A DNA stretch of 64,000 bases from Limanda limanda (lineage: Eukaryota > Chordata > Actinopteri > Pleuronectiformes > Pleuronectidae). A model generated the notes under the pieces. It worked only from the letters and a program-made list of their open reading frames with translations, was not told the DNA's origin and ran no database searches. The stretch covers positions 310,001 to 374,000 of the forward strand of contig NW_026870425.1 of NCBI RefSeq assembly GCF_963576545.1. Direction: 5' to 3'. Below are positions 38,506 to 52,700 of the stretch, in pieces. How positions within the stretch are numbered: position 1 is the first letter of the stretch; each line of letters begins with the position of its first letter. The position numbers and the translations under genes were made by a program.

Positions 38506-41500
38506 GTGGGGGTAGAGCCTACTTGCAAGTCTCTCCGACCTTCACAAAAAACGTTATTCAAGAATATCTCTTTCTCCTATGTGCTTTCATCCCTAACCCT
38601 AACCCTTCCGAAAGTCGGAGAAGCTCAAGGATGGTACCGATCGATGCGCGTTACCCCATTTAGTGGGGGTAGAGCCTACTTGCAAGTCTCTCCGACCTTC
38701 ACAAAAAAAGTTATTCAAGAATATCTCCTCAGATTTGGGGGAATTTCGTCGGTCGACCTCTTCCAAAGGTCGTACAAGCTCGGGGATGGTACCAATCGAT
38801 CCGCAGGACCCAAATTAGTCCAGATGCAACCACTTTTCAAGTCTCTCCGACCTTCACAAAAAAAGTTATTCAAGAATATCTCTTTCTCCTATGTGCTTTC
38901 ATCCCTAACCCTAACCCTTCCGAAAGTCGGAGAAGCTCGGGGATGGTACCGATCGATGCGCGCTACCCCATTTAGTGGGGGTAGAGCCTACTTGCAAGTC
39001 TCTCCGACCTTCACAAAAAAAGTTATTCAAGAATATCTCCTCAGATTTGGGGGAATTTCGTCGGTCGACCTCTTCCGAAGGTCGTACAAGCTCGGGGATG
39101 GTACCAATCGATCCGCAGGACCCAAATTAGTCCAGATGCAACCACTTTCCAAGTCTCTCCGACCTTCACAAAAAAAGTTATTCAAGAATATCTCTTTCTC
39201 CTATGTGCTTTCATCCCTAACCCTAACCCTAACCCTTCCGAAAGTCGGAGAAGCTCAAGGATGGTACCGATCGATGCGCGCTACCCCATTTAGTGGGGGT
39301 AGAGCCTACTTGCAAGTCTCTCCGACCTTCACAAAAAAAGTTATTCAAGAATATCTCCTCAGATTTGGGGGAATTTCGTCGGTCGACCTCTTCCGAAGGT
39401 CGTACAAGCTCGGGGATGGTACCAATCGATCCGCAGGACCCAAATTAGTCCAGATGCAACCACTTTCCAAGTCTCTCCGACCTTCACAAAAAAAGTTATT
39501 CAAGAATATCTCTTTCTCCTATGTGCTTTCATCCCTAACCCTAACCCTAACCCTTCCGAAAGTCGGAGAAGCTCGGGGATGGTACCGATCGATGCGCGCT
39601 ACCCCATTTAGTGGGGGTAGAGCCTACTTGCAAGTCTCTCCGACCTTCACAAAAAAAGTTATTCAAGAATATCTCTTTCTCCTATGTGCTTTCATCCCTA
39701 ACCCTAACCCTAACCCTTCCGAAAGTCGGAGAAGCTCAAGGATAGTACCGATCGATGCGCGCTACCCCATTTAGTGGGGGTAGAGCCTACTTGCAAGTCT
39801 CTCCGACCTTCACAAAAAAAGTTATTCAAGAATATCTCTTTCTCCTATGTGCTTTCATCCCTAACCCTAACCCTAACCCTTCCGAAAGTCGGAGCAGCTC
39901 GGGGATGGTACCGATCGATGCGCGCTACCCCATTTAGTGGGGGTAGAGCCTACTTGCAAGTCTCTCCGACCTTCACAAAAAAAGTTAGTCAAGAATATCT
40001 CTTTCTCCTATGTGCTTTCATCCCTAACCCTAACCCTAACCCTTCCGAAAGTCGGAGAAGCTCAAGGATGGTACCGATCGATGCGCGCTACCCCATTTAG
40101 TGGGGGTAGAGCCTACTTGCAGGTCTCTCCGACCTTCACAAAAAAAGTTATTCAAGAATATCTCTTTCTCCTATGTGCTTTCATCCCTAACCCTAACCCT
40201 AACCCTTCCGAAAGTCGGAGAAGCTCAAGGATGGTACCGATCGATGCGCGCTACCCCATTTAGTGGGGGTAGAGCCTACTTGCAAGTCTCTCCGACCTTC
40301 ACAAAAAAAGTTATTCAAGAATATCTCTTTCTCCTATGTGCTTTCATCCCTAACCCTAACCCTAACCCTTCCGAAAGTCGGAGAAGCTCAAGGATGGTAC
40401 CGATCGATGCGCGCTACCCCATTTAGTGGGGGTAGAGCCTACTTGCAAGTCTCTCCGACCTTCACAAAAAAAGTTATTCAAGAATATCTCCTCAGATTTG
40501 GGGGAATTTCGTCGGTCGACCTCTTCCGAAGGTCGTACAAGCTCGGGGATGGTACCAATCGATCCGCAGGACCCAAATTAGTCCAGATGCAACCACTTTC
40601 CAAGTCTCTCCGACCTTCACAAAAAAAGTTATTCAAGAATATCTCTTTCTCCTATGTGCTTTCATCCCTAACCCTAACCCTAACCCTTCCGAAAGTCGGA
40701 GAAGCTCAAGGATGGTACCGATCGATGCGCGCTACCCCATTTAGTGGGGGTAGAGCCTACTTGTAAGTCTCTCCGACCTTCACAAAAAAAGTTATTCAAG
40801 AATATCTCTTTCTCCTATGTGCCATCATCCCTAACCCTAACCCTAACCCTTCCGAAAGTCGGAGAAGCTCGGGGATGGTACCGATCGATGCGCGCTACCC
40901 CATTTAGTGGGGGTAGAGCCTACTTGCAAGTCTCTCCGACCTTCACAAAAAAAGTTAGTCAAGAATATCTCTTTCTCCTATGTGCTTTCATCCCTAACCC
41001 TAACCCTAACCCTTCCGAAAGTCGGAGAAGCTCAAGGATGGTACCGATCGATGCGCGCTACCCCATTTAGTGGGGGTAGAGCCTACTTGCAAGTCTCTCC
41101 GACCTTCACAAAAAAAGTTATTCAAGAATATCTCTTTCTCCTATGTGCTTTCATCCCTAACCCTAACCCTAACCCTTCCGAAAGTCGGAGAAGCTCGGGG
41201 ATGGTACCGATCGATGCGCGCTACCCCATTTAGTGGGGGTAGAGCCTACTTGCAAGTCTCTCCGACCTTCACAAAAAAAGTTATTCAAGAATATCTCTTT
41301 CTCCTATGTGCTTTCATCCCTAACCCTAACCCTAACCCTTCCGAAAGTCGGAGAAGCTCGGGGATGGTACCGATCGATGCGCGCTACCCCATTTAGTGGG
41401 GGTAGAGCCTACTTGCAAGTCTCTCCGACCTTCACAAAAAAAGTTATTCAAGAATATCTCTTTCTCCTATGTGCTTTCATCCCTAACCCTAACCCTAACC

Positions 41501-42196
41501 CTTCCGAAAGTCGGAGAAGCTCAAGGATGGTACCGATCGATGCGCGCTACCCCATTTAGTGGGGGTAGAGCCTACTTGCAAGTCTCTCCGACCTTCACAA
41601 AAAAAGTTATTCAAGAATATCTCTTTCTCCTATGTGCTTTCATCCCTAACCCTAACCCTAACCCTTCCGAAAGTCGGAGAAGCTCAAGGATGGTACCGAT
41701 CGATGTGCGCTACCCCATTTAGTGGGGGTAGAGCCTACTTGCAAGTCTCTCCGACCTTCACAAAAAAAGTTATTAAAGAATATCTCCTCAGATTTGGGGG
41801 AATTTCGTCGGTCGACCTCTTCCGAAGGTCGTACAAGCTCGGGGATGGTACCAATCGATCCGCAGGACCCAAATTAGTCCAGATGCAACCACTTTCCAAG
41901 TCTCTCCGACCTTCACAAAAAAAGTTATTCAAGAATATCTCTTTCTCCTATGTGCTTTCATCCCTAACCCTAACCCTTCCGAAAGTCGGAGAAGCTCAAG
42001 GATGGTACCGATCGATGCGCGCTACCCCATTTAGTGGGGGTAGAGCCTACTTGCAAGTCTCTCCGACCTTCACAAAAAAAGTTATTCAAGAATATCTCTT
42101 TCTCCTATGTGCTTTCATCCCTAACCCTAACCCTAACCCTTCCGAAAGGCGGAGAAGCTCAAGGATGGTACCGATAGATGCGCGCTACCCCATTTA
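38506..42196 (+). repeat. Region II long unit (3691 bp)
   Basis: It starts with A2 (AAAAAACG), B and an A2 of the GGGG form. It then includes two long A runs (ending at 40426 and 41722) with the markers GGATAGTACC, CGGAGCAGC, GTTAGTCAAG, TTGCAGGTC, TTGTAAGTC and GTGCCATCATCC. It ends with the GATGTGCGC A, B, A2 and the GGCGG A. Confidence 0.82.
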
Positions 42197-43464
42197 GTGG
42201 GGGTAGAGCCTACTTGCAAGTCTCTCCGACCTTCACAAAAAACGTTATTCAAGAATATCTCTTTCTCCTATGTGCTTTCATCCCTAACCCTAACCCTTCC
42301 GAAAGTCGGAGAAGCTCAAGGATGGTACCGATCGATGCGCATTACCCCATTTAGTGGGGGTAGAGCCTACTTGCAAGTCTCTCCGACCTTCACAAAAAAA
42401 GTTATTCAAGAATATCTCCTCAGATTTGGGGGAATTTCGTCGGTCGACCTCTTCCAAAGGTCGTACAAGCTCGGGGATGGTACCAATCGATCCGCAGGAC
42501 CCAAATTAGTCCAGATGCAACCACTTTTCAAGTCTCTCCGACCTTCACAAAAAAAGTTATTCAAGAATATCTCTTTCTCCTATGTGCTTTCATCCCTAAC
42601 CCTAACCCTAACCCTTCCGAAAGTCGGAGAAGCTCGGGGATGGTACCGATCGATGCGCGCTACCCCATTTAGTGGGGGTAGAGCCTACTTGCAAGTCTCT
42701 CCGACCTTCACAAAAAAAGTTATTCAAGAATATCTCCTCAGATTTGGGGGAATTTCGTCGGTCGACCTCTTCCGAAGGTCGTACAAGCTCGGGGATGGTA
42801 CCAATCGATCCGCAGGACCCAAATTAGTCCAGATGCAACCACTTTCCAAGTCTCTCCGACCTTCACAAAAAAAGTTATTCAAGAATATCTCTTTCTCCTA
42901 TGTGCTTTCATCCCTAACCCTAACCCTAACCCTTCCGAAAGTCGGAGAAGCTCAAGGATGGTACCGATCGTTGCGCGCTACCCCATTTAGTGGGGGTAGA
43001 GCCTACTTGCAAGTCTCTCCGACCTTCACAAAAAAAGTTATTCAAGAATATCTCCTCAGATTTGGGGGAATTTCGTCGGTCGACCTCTTCCGAAGGTCGT
43101 ACAAGCTCGGGGATGGTACCAATCGATCCGCAGGACCCAAATTAGTCCAGATGCAACCACTTTCCAAGTCTCTCCGACCTTCACAAAAAAAGTTATTCAA
43201 GAATATCTCTTTCTCCTATGTGCTTTCATCCCTAACCCTAACCCTTCCGAAAGTCGGAGAAGCTCAAGGATGGTACCGATCGATGCGCGCTACCCCATTT
43301 AGTGGGGGTAGAGCCTACTTGCAAGTCTCTCCGACCTTCACAAAAAAAGTTATTCAAGAATATCTCTTTCTCCTATGTGCTTTCATCCCTAACCCTAACC
43401 CTAACCCTTCCGAAAGGCGGAGAAGCTCAAGGATGGTACCGATAGATGCGCGCTACCCCATTTA
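42197..43464 (+). repeat. 1268-bp higher-order unit, copy 3
   Basis: Same order as the other 1268-bp units, with the private marker GCGCATTACC in the first A2. That marker is also present in the copies at 45540 and 51779. Confidence 0.9.
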
Positions 43465-43861
43465 GTGGGGGTAGAGCCTACTTGCAAGTCTCTCCGACCT
43501 TCACAAAAAACGTTATTCAAGAATATCTCTTTCTCCTATGTGCTTTCATCCCTAACCCTAACCCTTCCGAAAGTCGGAGAAGCTCAAGGATGGTACCGAT
43601 CGATGCGCGTTACCCCATTTAGTGGGGGTAGAGCCTACTTGCAAGTCTCTCCGACCTTCACAAAAAAAGTTATTCAAGAATATCTCCTCAGATTTGGGGG
43701 AATTTCGTCGGTCGACCTCTTCCAAAGGTCGTACAAGCTCGGGGATGGTACCAATCGATCCGCAGGACCCAAATTAGTCCAGATGCAACCACTTTTCAAG
43801 TCTCTCCGACCTTCACAAAAAAAGTTATTCAAGAATATCTCTTTCTCCTATGTGCTTTCAT

Positions 43862-43883
43862 CCCTAACCCTAACCCAAACCCT
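43862..43883 (+). repeat. Telomeric tract with a point mutation
   Basis: The tract reads CCCTAA, CCCTAA, CCCAAA, CCCT, with T to A at 43877. It is the only base substitution I noticed inside any of the 291 tracts. The counterpart unit in the 6.24-kb duplication (near 50116) is intact, so the change postdates that duplication or was corrected in the other copy. Confidence 0.85.
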
Positions 43884-45539
43884 TCCGAAAGTCGGAGAAG
43901 CTCGGGGATGGTACCGATCGATGCGCGCTACCCCATTTAGTGGGGGTAGAGCCTACTTGCAAGTCTCTCCGACCTTCACAAAAAAAGTTATTCAAGAATA
44001 TCTCCTCAGATTTGGGGGAATTTCGTCGGTCGACCTCTTCCGAAGGTCGTACAAGCTCGGGGATGGTACCAATCGATCCGCAGGACCCAAATTAGTCCAG
44101 ATGCAACCACTTTCCAAGTCTCTCCGACCTTCACAAAAAAAGTTATTCAAGAATATCTCTTTCTCCTATGTGCTTTCATCCCTAACCCTAACCCTAACCC
44201 TTCCGAAAGTCGGAGAAGCTCAAGGATGGTACCGATCGATGCGCGCTACCCCATTTAGTGGGGGTAGAGCCTACTTGCAAGTCTCTCCGACCTTCACAAA
44301 AAAAGTTATTCAAGAATATCTCCTCAGATTTGGGGGAATTTCGTCGGTCGACCTCTTCCGAAGGTCGTACAAGCTCGGGGATGGTACCAATCGATCCGCA
44401 GGACCCAAATTAGTCCAGATGCAACCACTTTCCAAGTCTCTCCGACCTTCACAAAAAAAGTTATTCAAGAATATCTCTTTCTCCTATGTGCTTTCATCCC
44501 TAACCCTAACCCTAACCCTTCCGAAAGTCGGAGAAGCTCGGGGATGGTACCGATCGATGCGCGCTACCCCATTTAGTGGGGGTAGAGCCTACTTGCAAGT
44601 CTCTCCGACCTTCACAAAAAAAGTTATTCAAGAATATCTCTTTCTCCTATGTGCTTTCATCCCTAACCCTAACCCTAACCCTTCCGAAAGTCGGAGAAGC
44701 TCGGGGATGGTACCGATCGATGCGCGCTACCCCATTTAGTGGGGGTAGAGCCTACTTGCAAGTCTCTCCGACCTTCACAAAAAAAGTTATTCAAGAATAT
44801 CTCTTTCTCCTATGTGCTTTCATCCCTAACCCTAACCCTAACCCTTCCGAAAGTCGGAGAAGCTCAAGGATGGTACCGATCGATGCGCGCTACCCCATTT
44901 AGTGGGGGTAGAGCCTACTTGCAAGTCTCTCCGACCTTCACAAAAAAAGTTATTCAAGAATATCTCTTTCTCCTATGTGCTTTCATCCCTAACCCTAACC
45001 CTAACCCTTCCGAAAGTCGGAGAAGCTCAAGGATGGTACCGATCGATGTGCGCTACCCCATTTAGTGGGGGTACAGCCTACTTGCAAGTCTCTCCGACCT
45101 TCACAAAAAAAGTTATTGAAGAATATCTCCTCAGATTTGGGGGAATTTCGTCGGTCGACCTCTTCCGAAGGTCGTACAAGCTCGGGGATGGTACCAATCG
45201 ATCCGCAGGACCCAAATTAGTCCAGATGCAACCACTTTCCAAGTCTCTCCGACCTTCACAAAAAAAGTTATTCAAGAATATCTCTTTCTCCTATGTGCTT
45301 TCATCCCTAACCCTAACCCTTCCGAAAGTCGGAGAAGCTCAAGGATGGTACCGATCGATGCGCGCTACCCCATTTAGTGGGGGTAGAGCCTACTTGCAAG
45401 TCTCTCCGACCTTCACAAAAAAAGTTATTCAAGAATATCTCTTTCTCCTATGTGCTTTCATCCCTAACCCTAACCCTAACCCTTCCGAAAGGCGGAGAAG
45501 CTCAAGGATGGTACCGATAGATGCGCGCTACCCCATTTA

Positions 45540-46807
45540 GTGGGGGTAGAGCCTACTTGCAAGTCTCTCCGACCTTCACAAAAAACGTTATTCAAGAATA
45601 TCTCTTTCTCCTATGTGCTTTCATCCCTAACCCTAACCCTTCCGAAAGTCGGAGAAGCTCAAGGATGGTACCGATCGATGCGCATTACCCCATTTAGTGG
45701 GGGTAGAGCCTACTTGCAAGTCTCTCCGACCTTCACAAAAAAAGTTATTCAAGAATATCTCCTCAGATTTGGGGGAATTTCGTCGGTCGACCTCTTCCAA
45801 AGGTCGTACAAGCTCGGGGATGGTACCAATCGATCCGCAGGACCCAAATTAGTCCAGATGCAACCACTTTTCAAGTCTCTCCGACCTTCACAAAAAAAGT
45901 TATTCAAGAATATCTCTTTCTCCTATGTGCTTTCATCCCTAACCCTAACCCTAACCCTTCCGAAAGTCGGAGAAGCTCGGGGATGGTACCGATCGATGCG
46001 CGCTACCCCATTTAGTGGGGGTAGAGCCTACTTGCAAGTCTCTCCGACCTTCACAAAAAAAGTTATTCAAGAATATCTCCTCAGATTTGGGGGAATTTCG
46101 TCGGTCGACCTCTTCCGAAGGTCGTACAAGCTCGGGGATGGTACCAATCGATCCGCAGGACCCAAATTAGTCCAGATGCAACCACTTTCCAAGTCTCTCC
46201 GACCTTCACAAAAAAAGTTATTCAAGAATATCTCTTTCTCCTATGTGCTTTCATCCCTAACCCTAACCCTAACCCTTCCGAAAGTCGGAGAAGCTCAAGG
46301 ATGGTACCGATCGTTGCGCGTTACCCCATTTAGTGGGGGTAGAGCCTACTTGCAAGTCTCTCCGACCTTCACAAAAAAAGTTATTCAAGAATATCTCCTC
46401 AGATTTGGGGGAATTTCGTCGGTCGACCTCTTCCGAAGGTCGTACAAGCTCGGGGATGGTACCAATCGATCCGCAGGACCCAAATTAGTCCAGATGCAAC
46501 CACTTTCCAAGTCTCTCCGACCTTCACAAAAAAAGTTATTCAAGAATATCTCTTTCTCCTATGTGCTTTCATCCCTAACCCTAACCCTTCCGAAAGTCGG
46601 AGAAGCTCAAGGATGGTACCGATCGATGCGCGCTACCCCATTTAGTGGGGGTAGAGCCTACTTGCAAGTCTCTCCGACCTTCACAAAAAAAGTTATTCAA
46701 GAATATCTCTTTCTCCTATGTGCTTTCATCCCTAACCCTAACCCTAACCCTTCCGAAAGGCGGAGAAGCTCAAGGATGGTACCGATAGATGCGCGCTACC
46801 CCATTTA
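45540..46807 (+). repeat. 1268-bp higher-order unit, copy 4
   Basis: Eight-monomer unit inside the first 6.24-kb copy. It has GCGCATTACC in the first A2 and GATCGTTGCGCGTT in the third A. Confidence 0.88.
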
Positions 46808-49703
46808 GTGGGGGTAGAGCCTACTTGCAAGTCTCTCCGACCTTCACAAAAAACGTTATTCAAGAATATCTCTTTCTCCTATGTGCTTTCATCCCTAACC
46901 CTAACCCTTCCGAAAGTCGGAGAAGCTCAAGGATGGTACCGATCGATGCGCGTTACCCCATTTAGTGGGGGTAGAGCCTACTTGCAAGTCTCTCCGACCT
47001 TCACAAAAAAAGTTATTCAAGAATATCTCCTCAGATTTGGGGGAATTTCGTCGGTCGACCTCTTCCAAAGGTCGTACAAGCTCGGGGATGGTACCAATCG
47101 ATCCGCAGGACCCAAATTAGTCCAGATGCAACCACTTTTCAAGTCTCTCCGACCTTCACAAAAAAAGTTATTCAAGAATATCTCTTTCTCCTATGTGCTT
47201 TCATCCCTAACCCTAACCCTAACCCTTCCGAAAGTCGGAGAAGCTCGGGGATGGTACCGATCGATGCGCGCTACCCCATTTAGTGGGGGTAGAGCCTACT
47301 TGCAAGTCTCTCCGACCTTCACAAAAAAAGTTATTCAAGAATATCTCCTCAGATTTGGGGGAATTTCGTCGGTCGACCTCTTCCGAAGGTCGTACAAGCT
47401 CGGGGATGGTACCAATCGATCTGCAGGACCCAAATTAGTCCAGATGCAACCACTTTCCAAGTCTCTCCGACCTTCACAAAAAAAGTTATTCAAGAATATC
47501 TCTTTCTCCTATGTGCTTTCATCCCTAACCCTAACCCTAACCCTTCCGAAAGTCGGAGAAGCTCAAGGATGGTACCGATCGATGCGCGCTACCCCATTTA
47601 GTGGGGGTAGAGCCTACTTGCAAGTCTCTCCGACCTTCACAAAAAAAGTTATTCAAGAATATCTCCTCAGATTTGGGGGAATTTCGTCGGTCGACCTCTT
47701 CCGAAGGTCGTACAAGCTCGGGGATGGTACCAATCGATCCGCAGGACCCAAATTAGTCCAGATGCAACCACTTTCCAAGTCTCTCCGACCTTCACAAAAA
47801 AAGTTATTCAAGAATATCTCTTTCTCCTATGTGCTTTCATCCCTAACCCTAACCCTAACCCTTCCGAAAGTCGGAGAAGCTCGGGGATGGTACCGATCGA
47901 TGCGCGCTACCCCATTTAGTGGGGGTAGAGCCTACTTGCAAGTCTCTCCGACCTTCACAAAAAAAGTTATTCAAGAATATCTCTTTCTCCTATGTGCTTT
48001 CATCCCTAACCCTAACCCTAACCCTTCCGAAAGTCGGAGAAGCTCAAGGATAGTACCGATCGATGCGCGCTACCCCATTTAGTGGGGGTAAAGCCTACTT
48101 GCAAGTCTCTCCGACCTTCACAAAAAAAGTTATTCAAGAATATCTCTTTCTCCTATGTGCTTTCATCCCTAACCCTAACCCTAACCCTTCCGAAAGTCGG
48201 AGCAGCTCGGGGATGGTACCGATCGATGCGCGCTACCCCATTTAGTGGGGGTAGAGCCTACTTGCAAGTCTCTCCGACCTTCACAAAAAAAGTTAGTCAA
48301 GAATATCTCTTTCTCCTATGTGCTTTCATCCCTAACCCTAACCCTAACCCTTCCGAAAGTCGGAGAAGCTCAAGGATGGTACCGATCGATGCGCGCTACC
48401 CCATTTAGTGGGGGTAGAGCCTACTTTCAGGTCTCTCCGACCTTCACAAAAAAAGTTATTCAAGAATATCTCTTTCTCCTATGTGCTTTCATCCCTAACC
48501 CTAACCCTAACCCTTCCGAAAGTCGGAGAAGCTCAAGGATGGTACCGATCGATGCGCGCTACCCCATTTAGTGGGGGTAGAGCCTACTTGCAAGTCTCTC
48601 CGACCTTCACAAAAAAAGTTATTCAAGAATATCTCTTTCTCCTATGTGCTTTCATCCCTAACCCTAACCCTAACCCTTCCGAAAGTCGGAGAAGCTCAAG
48701 GATGGTACCGATCGATGCGCGCTACCCCATTTAGTGGGGGTAGAGCCTACTTGCAAGTCTCTCCGACCTTCACAAAAAAAGTTATTCAAGAATATCTCCT
48801 CAGATTTGGGGGAATTTCGTCGGTCGACCTCTTCCGAAGGTCGTACAAGCTCGGGGATGGTACCAATCGATCCGCAGGACCCAAATTAGTCCAGATGCAA
48901 CCACTTTCCAAGTCTCTCCGACCTTCACAAAAAAAGTTATTCAAGAATATCTCTTTCTCCTATATGCTTTCATCCCTAACCCTAACCCTAACCCTTCCGA
49001 AAGTCGGAGAAGCTCAAGGATGGTACCGATCGATGCGCGCTACCCCATTTAGTGGGGGTAGAGCCTACTTGCAAGTCTCTCCGACCTTCACAAAAAAAGT
49101 TATTCAAGAATATCTCTTTCTCCTATGTGCCATCATCCCTAACCCTAACCCTAACCCTTCCGAAAGTCGGAGAAGCTCGGGGATGGTACCGATCGATGCG
49201 CGCTACCCCATTTAGTGGGGGTAGAGCCTACTTGCAAGTCTCTCCGACCTTCACAAAAAAAGTTATTCAAGAATATCTCTTTCTCCTATGTGCTTTCATC
49301 CCTAACCCTAACCCTAACCCTTCCGAAAGTCGGAGAAGCTCAAGGATGGTACCGATCGATGCGCGCTACCCCATTTAGTGGGGGTAGAGCCTACTTGCAA
49401 GTCTCTCCGACCTTCACAAAAAAAGTTATTCAAGAATATCTCTTTCTCCTATGTGCTTTCATCCCTAACCCTAACCCTAACCCTTCCGAAAGTCGGAGAA
49501 GCTCGGGGATGGTACCGATCGATGCGCGCTACCCCATTTAGTGGGGGTAGAGCCTACTTGCAAGTCTCTCCGACCTTCACAAAAAAAGTTATTCAAGAAT
49601 ATCTCTTTCTCCTATGTGCTTTCATCCCTAACCCTAACCCTAACCCTTCCGAAAGTCGGAGAAGCTCGGGGATGGTACCGATTGATGCGCGCTACCCCAT
49701 TTA

Positions 49704-52700
49704 GTGGGGGTAGAGCCTACTTGCAAGTCTCTCCGACCTTCACAAAAAACGTTATTCAAGAATATCTCTTTCTCCTATGTGCTTTCATCCCTAACCCTAA
49801 CCCTTCCGAAAGTCGGAGAAGCTCAAGGATGGTACCGATCGATGCGCGTTACCCCATTTAGTGGGGGTAGAGCCTACTTGCAAGTCTCTCCGACCTTCAC
49901 AAAAAAAGTTATTCAAGAATATCTCCTCAGATTTGGGGGAATTTCGTCGGTCGACCTCTTCCAAAGGTCGTACAAGCTCGGGGATGGTACCAATCGATCC
50001 GCAGGACCCAAATTAGTCCAGATGCAACCACTTTTCAAGTCTCTCCGACCTTCACAAAAAAAGTTATTCAAGAATATCTCTTTCTCCTATGTGCTTTCAT
50101 CCCTAACCCTAACCCTAACCCTTCCGAAAGTCGGAGAAGCTCGGGGATGGTACCGATCGATGCGCGCTACCCCATTTAGTGGGGGTAGAGCCTACTTGCA
50201 AGTCTCTCCGACCTTCACAAAAAAAGTTATTCAAGAATATCTCCTCAGATTTGGGGGAATTTCGTCGGTCGACCTCTTCCGAAGGTCGTACAAGCTCGGG
50301 GATGGTACCAATCGATCTGCAGGACCCAAATTAGTCCAGATGCAACCACTTTCCAAGTCTCTCCGACCTTCACAAAAAAAGTTATTCAAGAATATCTCTT
50401 TCTCCTATGTGCTTTCATCCCTAACCCTAACCCTAACCCTTCCGAAAGTCGGAGAAGCTCAAGGATGGTACCGATCGATGCGCGCTACCCCATTTAGTGG
50501 GGGTAGAGCCTACTTGCAAGTCTCTCCGACCTTCACAAAAAAAGTTATTCAAGAATATCTCCTCAGATTTGGGGGAATTTCGTCGGTCGACCTCTTCCGA
50601 AGGTCGTACAAGCTCGGGGATGGTACCAATCGATCCGCAGGACCCAAATTAGTCCAGATGCAACCACTTTCCAAGTCTCTCCGACCTTCACAAAAAAAGT
50701 TATTCAAGAATATCTCTTTCTCCTATGTGCTTTCATCCCTAACCCTAACCCTAACCCTTCCGAAAGTCGGAGAAGCTCGGGGATGGTACCGATCGATGCG
50801 CGCTACCCCATTTAGTGGGGGTAGAGCCTACTTGCAAGTCTCTCCGACCTTCACAAAAAAAGTTATTCAAGAATATCTCTTTCTCCTATGTGCTTTCATC
50901 CCTAACCCTAACCCTAACCCTTCCGAAAGTCGGAGAAGCTCGGGGATGGTACCGATCGATGCGCGCTACCCCATTTAGTGGGGGTAGAGCCTACTTGCAA
51001 GTCTCTCCGACCTTCACAAAAAAAGTTATTCAAGAATATCTCTTTCTCCTATGTGCTTTCATCCCTAACCCTAACCCTAACCCTTCCGAAAGTCGGAGAA
51101 GCTCAAGGATGGTACCGATCGATGCGCGCTACCCCATTTAGTGGGGGTAGAGCCTACTTGCAAGTCTCTCCGACCTTCACAAAAAAAGTTATTCAAGAAT
51201 ATCTCTTTCTCCTATGTGCTTTCATCCCTAACCCTAACCCTAACCCTTCCGAAAGTCGGAGAAGCTCAAGGATGGTACCGATCGATGTGCGCTACCCCAT
51301 TTAGTGGGGGTACAGCCTACTTGCAAGTCTCTCCGACCTTCACAAAAAAAGTTATTAAAGAATATCTCCTCAGATTTGGGGGAATTTCGTCGGTCGACCT
51401 CTTCCGAAGGTCGTACAAGCTCGGGGATGGTACCAATCGATCCGCAGGACCCAAATTAGTCCAGATGCAACCACTTTCCAAGTCTCTCCGACCTTCACAA
51501 AAAAAGTTATTCAAGAATATCTCTTTCTCCTATGTGCTTTCATCCCTAACCCTAACCCTTCCGAAAGTCGGAGAAGCTCAAGGATGGTACCGATCGATGC
51601 GCGCTACCCCATTTAGTGGGGGTAGAGCCTACTTGCAAGTCTCTCCGACCTTCACAAAAAAAGTTATTCAAGAATATCTCTTTCTCCTATGTGCTTTCAT
51701 CCCTAACCCTAACCCTAACCCTTCCGAAAGGCGGAGAAGCTCAAGGATGGTACCGATAGATGCGCGCTACCCCATTTAGTGGGGGTAGAGCCTACTTGCA
51801 AGTCTCTCCGACCTTCACAAAAAACGTTATTCAAGAATATCTCTTTCTCCTATGTGCTTTCATCCCTAACCCTAACCCTTCCGAAAGTCGGAGAAGCTCA
51901 AGGATGGTACCGATCGATGCGCATTACCCCATTTAGTGGGGGTAGAGCCTACTTGCAAGTCTCTCCGACCTTCACAAAAAAAGTTATTCAAGAATATCTC
52001 CTCAGATTTGGGGGAATTTCGTCGGTCGACCTCTTCCAAAGGTCGTACAAGCTCGGGGATGGTACCAATCGATCCGCAGGACCCAAATTAGTCCAGATGC
52101 AACCACTTTTCAAGTCTCTCCGACCTTCACAAAAAAAGTTATTCAAGAATATCTCTTTCTCCTATGTGCTTTCATCCCTAACCCTAACCCTAACCCTTCC
52201 GAAAGTCGGAGAAGCTCGGGGATGGTACCGATCGATGCGCGCTACCCCATTTAGTGGGGGTAGAGCCTACTTGCAAGTCTCTCCGACCTTCACAAAAAAA
52301 GTTATTCAAGAATATCTCCTCAGATTTGGGGGAATTTCGTCGGTCGACCTCTTCCGAAGGTCGTACAAGCTCGGGGATGGTACCAATCGATCCGCAGGAC
52401 CCAAATTAGTCCAGATGCAACCACTTTCCAAGTCTCTCCGACCTTCACAAAAAAAGTTATTCAAGAATATCTCTTTCTCCTATGTGCTTTCATCCCTAAC
52501 CCTAACCCTAACCCTTCCGAAAGTCGGAGAAGCTCAAGGATGGTACCGATCGTTGCGCGTTACCCCATTTAGTGGGGGTAGAGCCTACTTGCAAGTCTCT
52601 CCGACCTTCACAAAAAAAGTTATTCAAGAATATCTCCTCAGATTTGGGGGAATTTCGTCGGTCGACCTCTTCCGAAGGTCGTACAAGCTCGGGGATGGTA

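Larger units (their letters stand above)
43465..49703 (+). repeat. 6.24-kb tandem duplication, first copy (6239 bp)
   Basis: This and 49704-55936 have the same 41-monomer order and share rare variants: GATGTGCGC, GGGTACAGCC, GCGCATTACC, GATCGTTGCGCGTT, GGATAGTACC, GGGTAAAGCC, CGGAGCAGC, TACTTTCAGG and GTGCCATCATCC. Each copy contains one 1268-bp unit (45540-46807 here). Differences noticed: T to A at 43877, G at 45118, A at 48964 and T at 49683. Confidence 0.9.

Noticed and set aside
41735..41932. Short 65-codon frames on the minus strand (also 45078-45275 and 51317-51514)
   Set aside because: They appear only where a point change (GTTATTAAAG or GTTATTGAAG) removes a stop codon in a B+A junction. 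They have no independent support.
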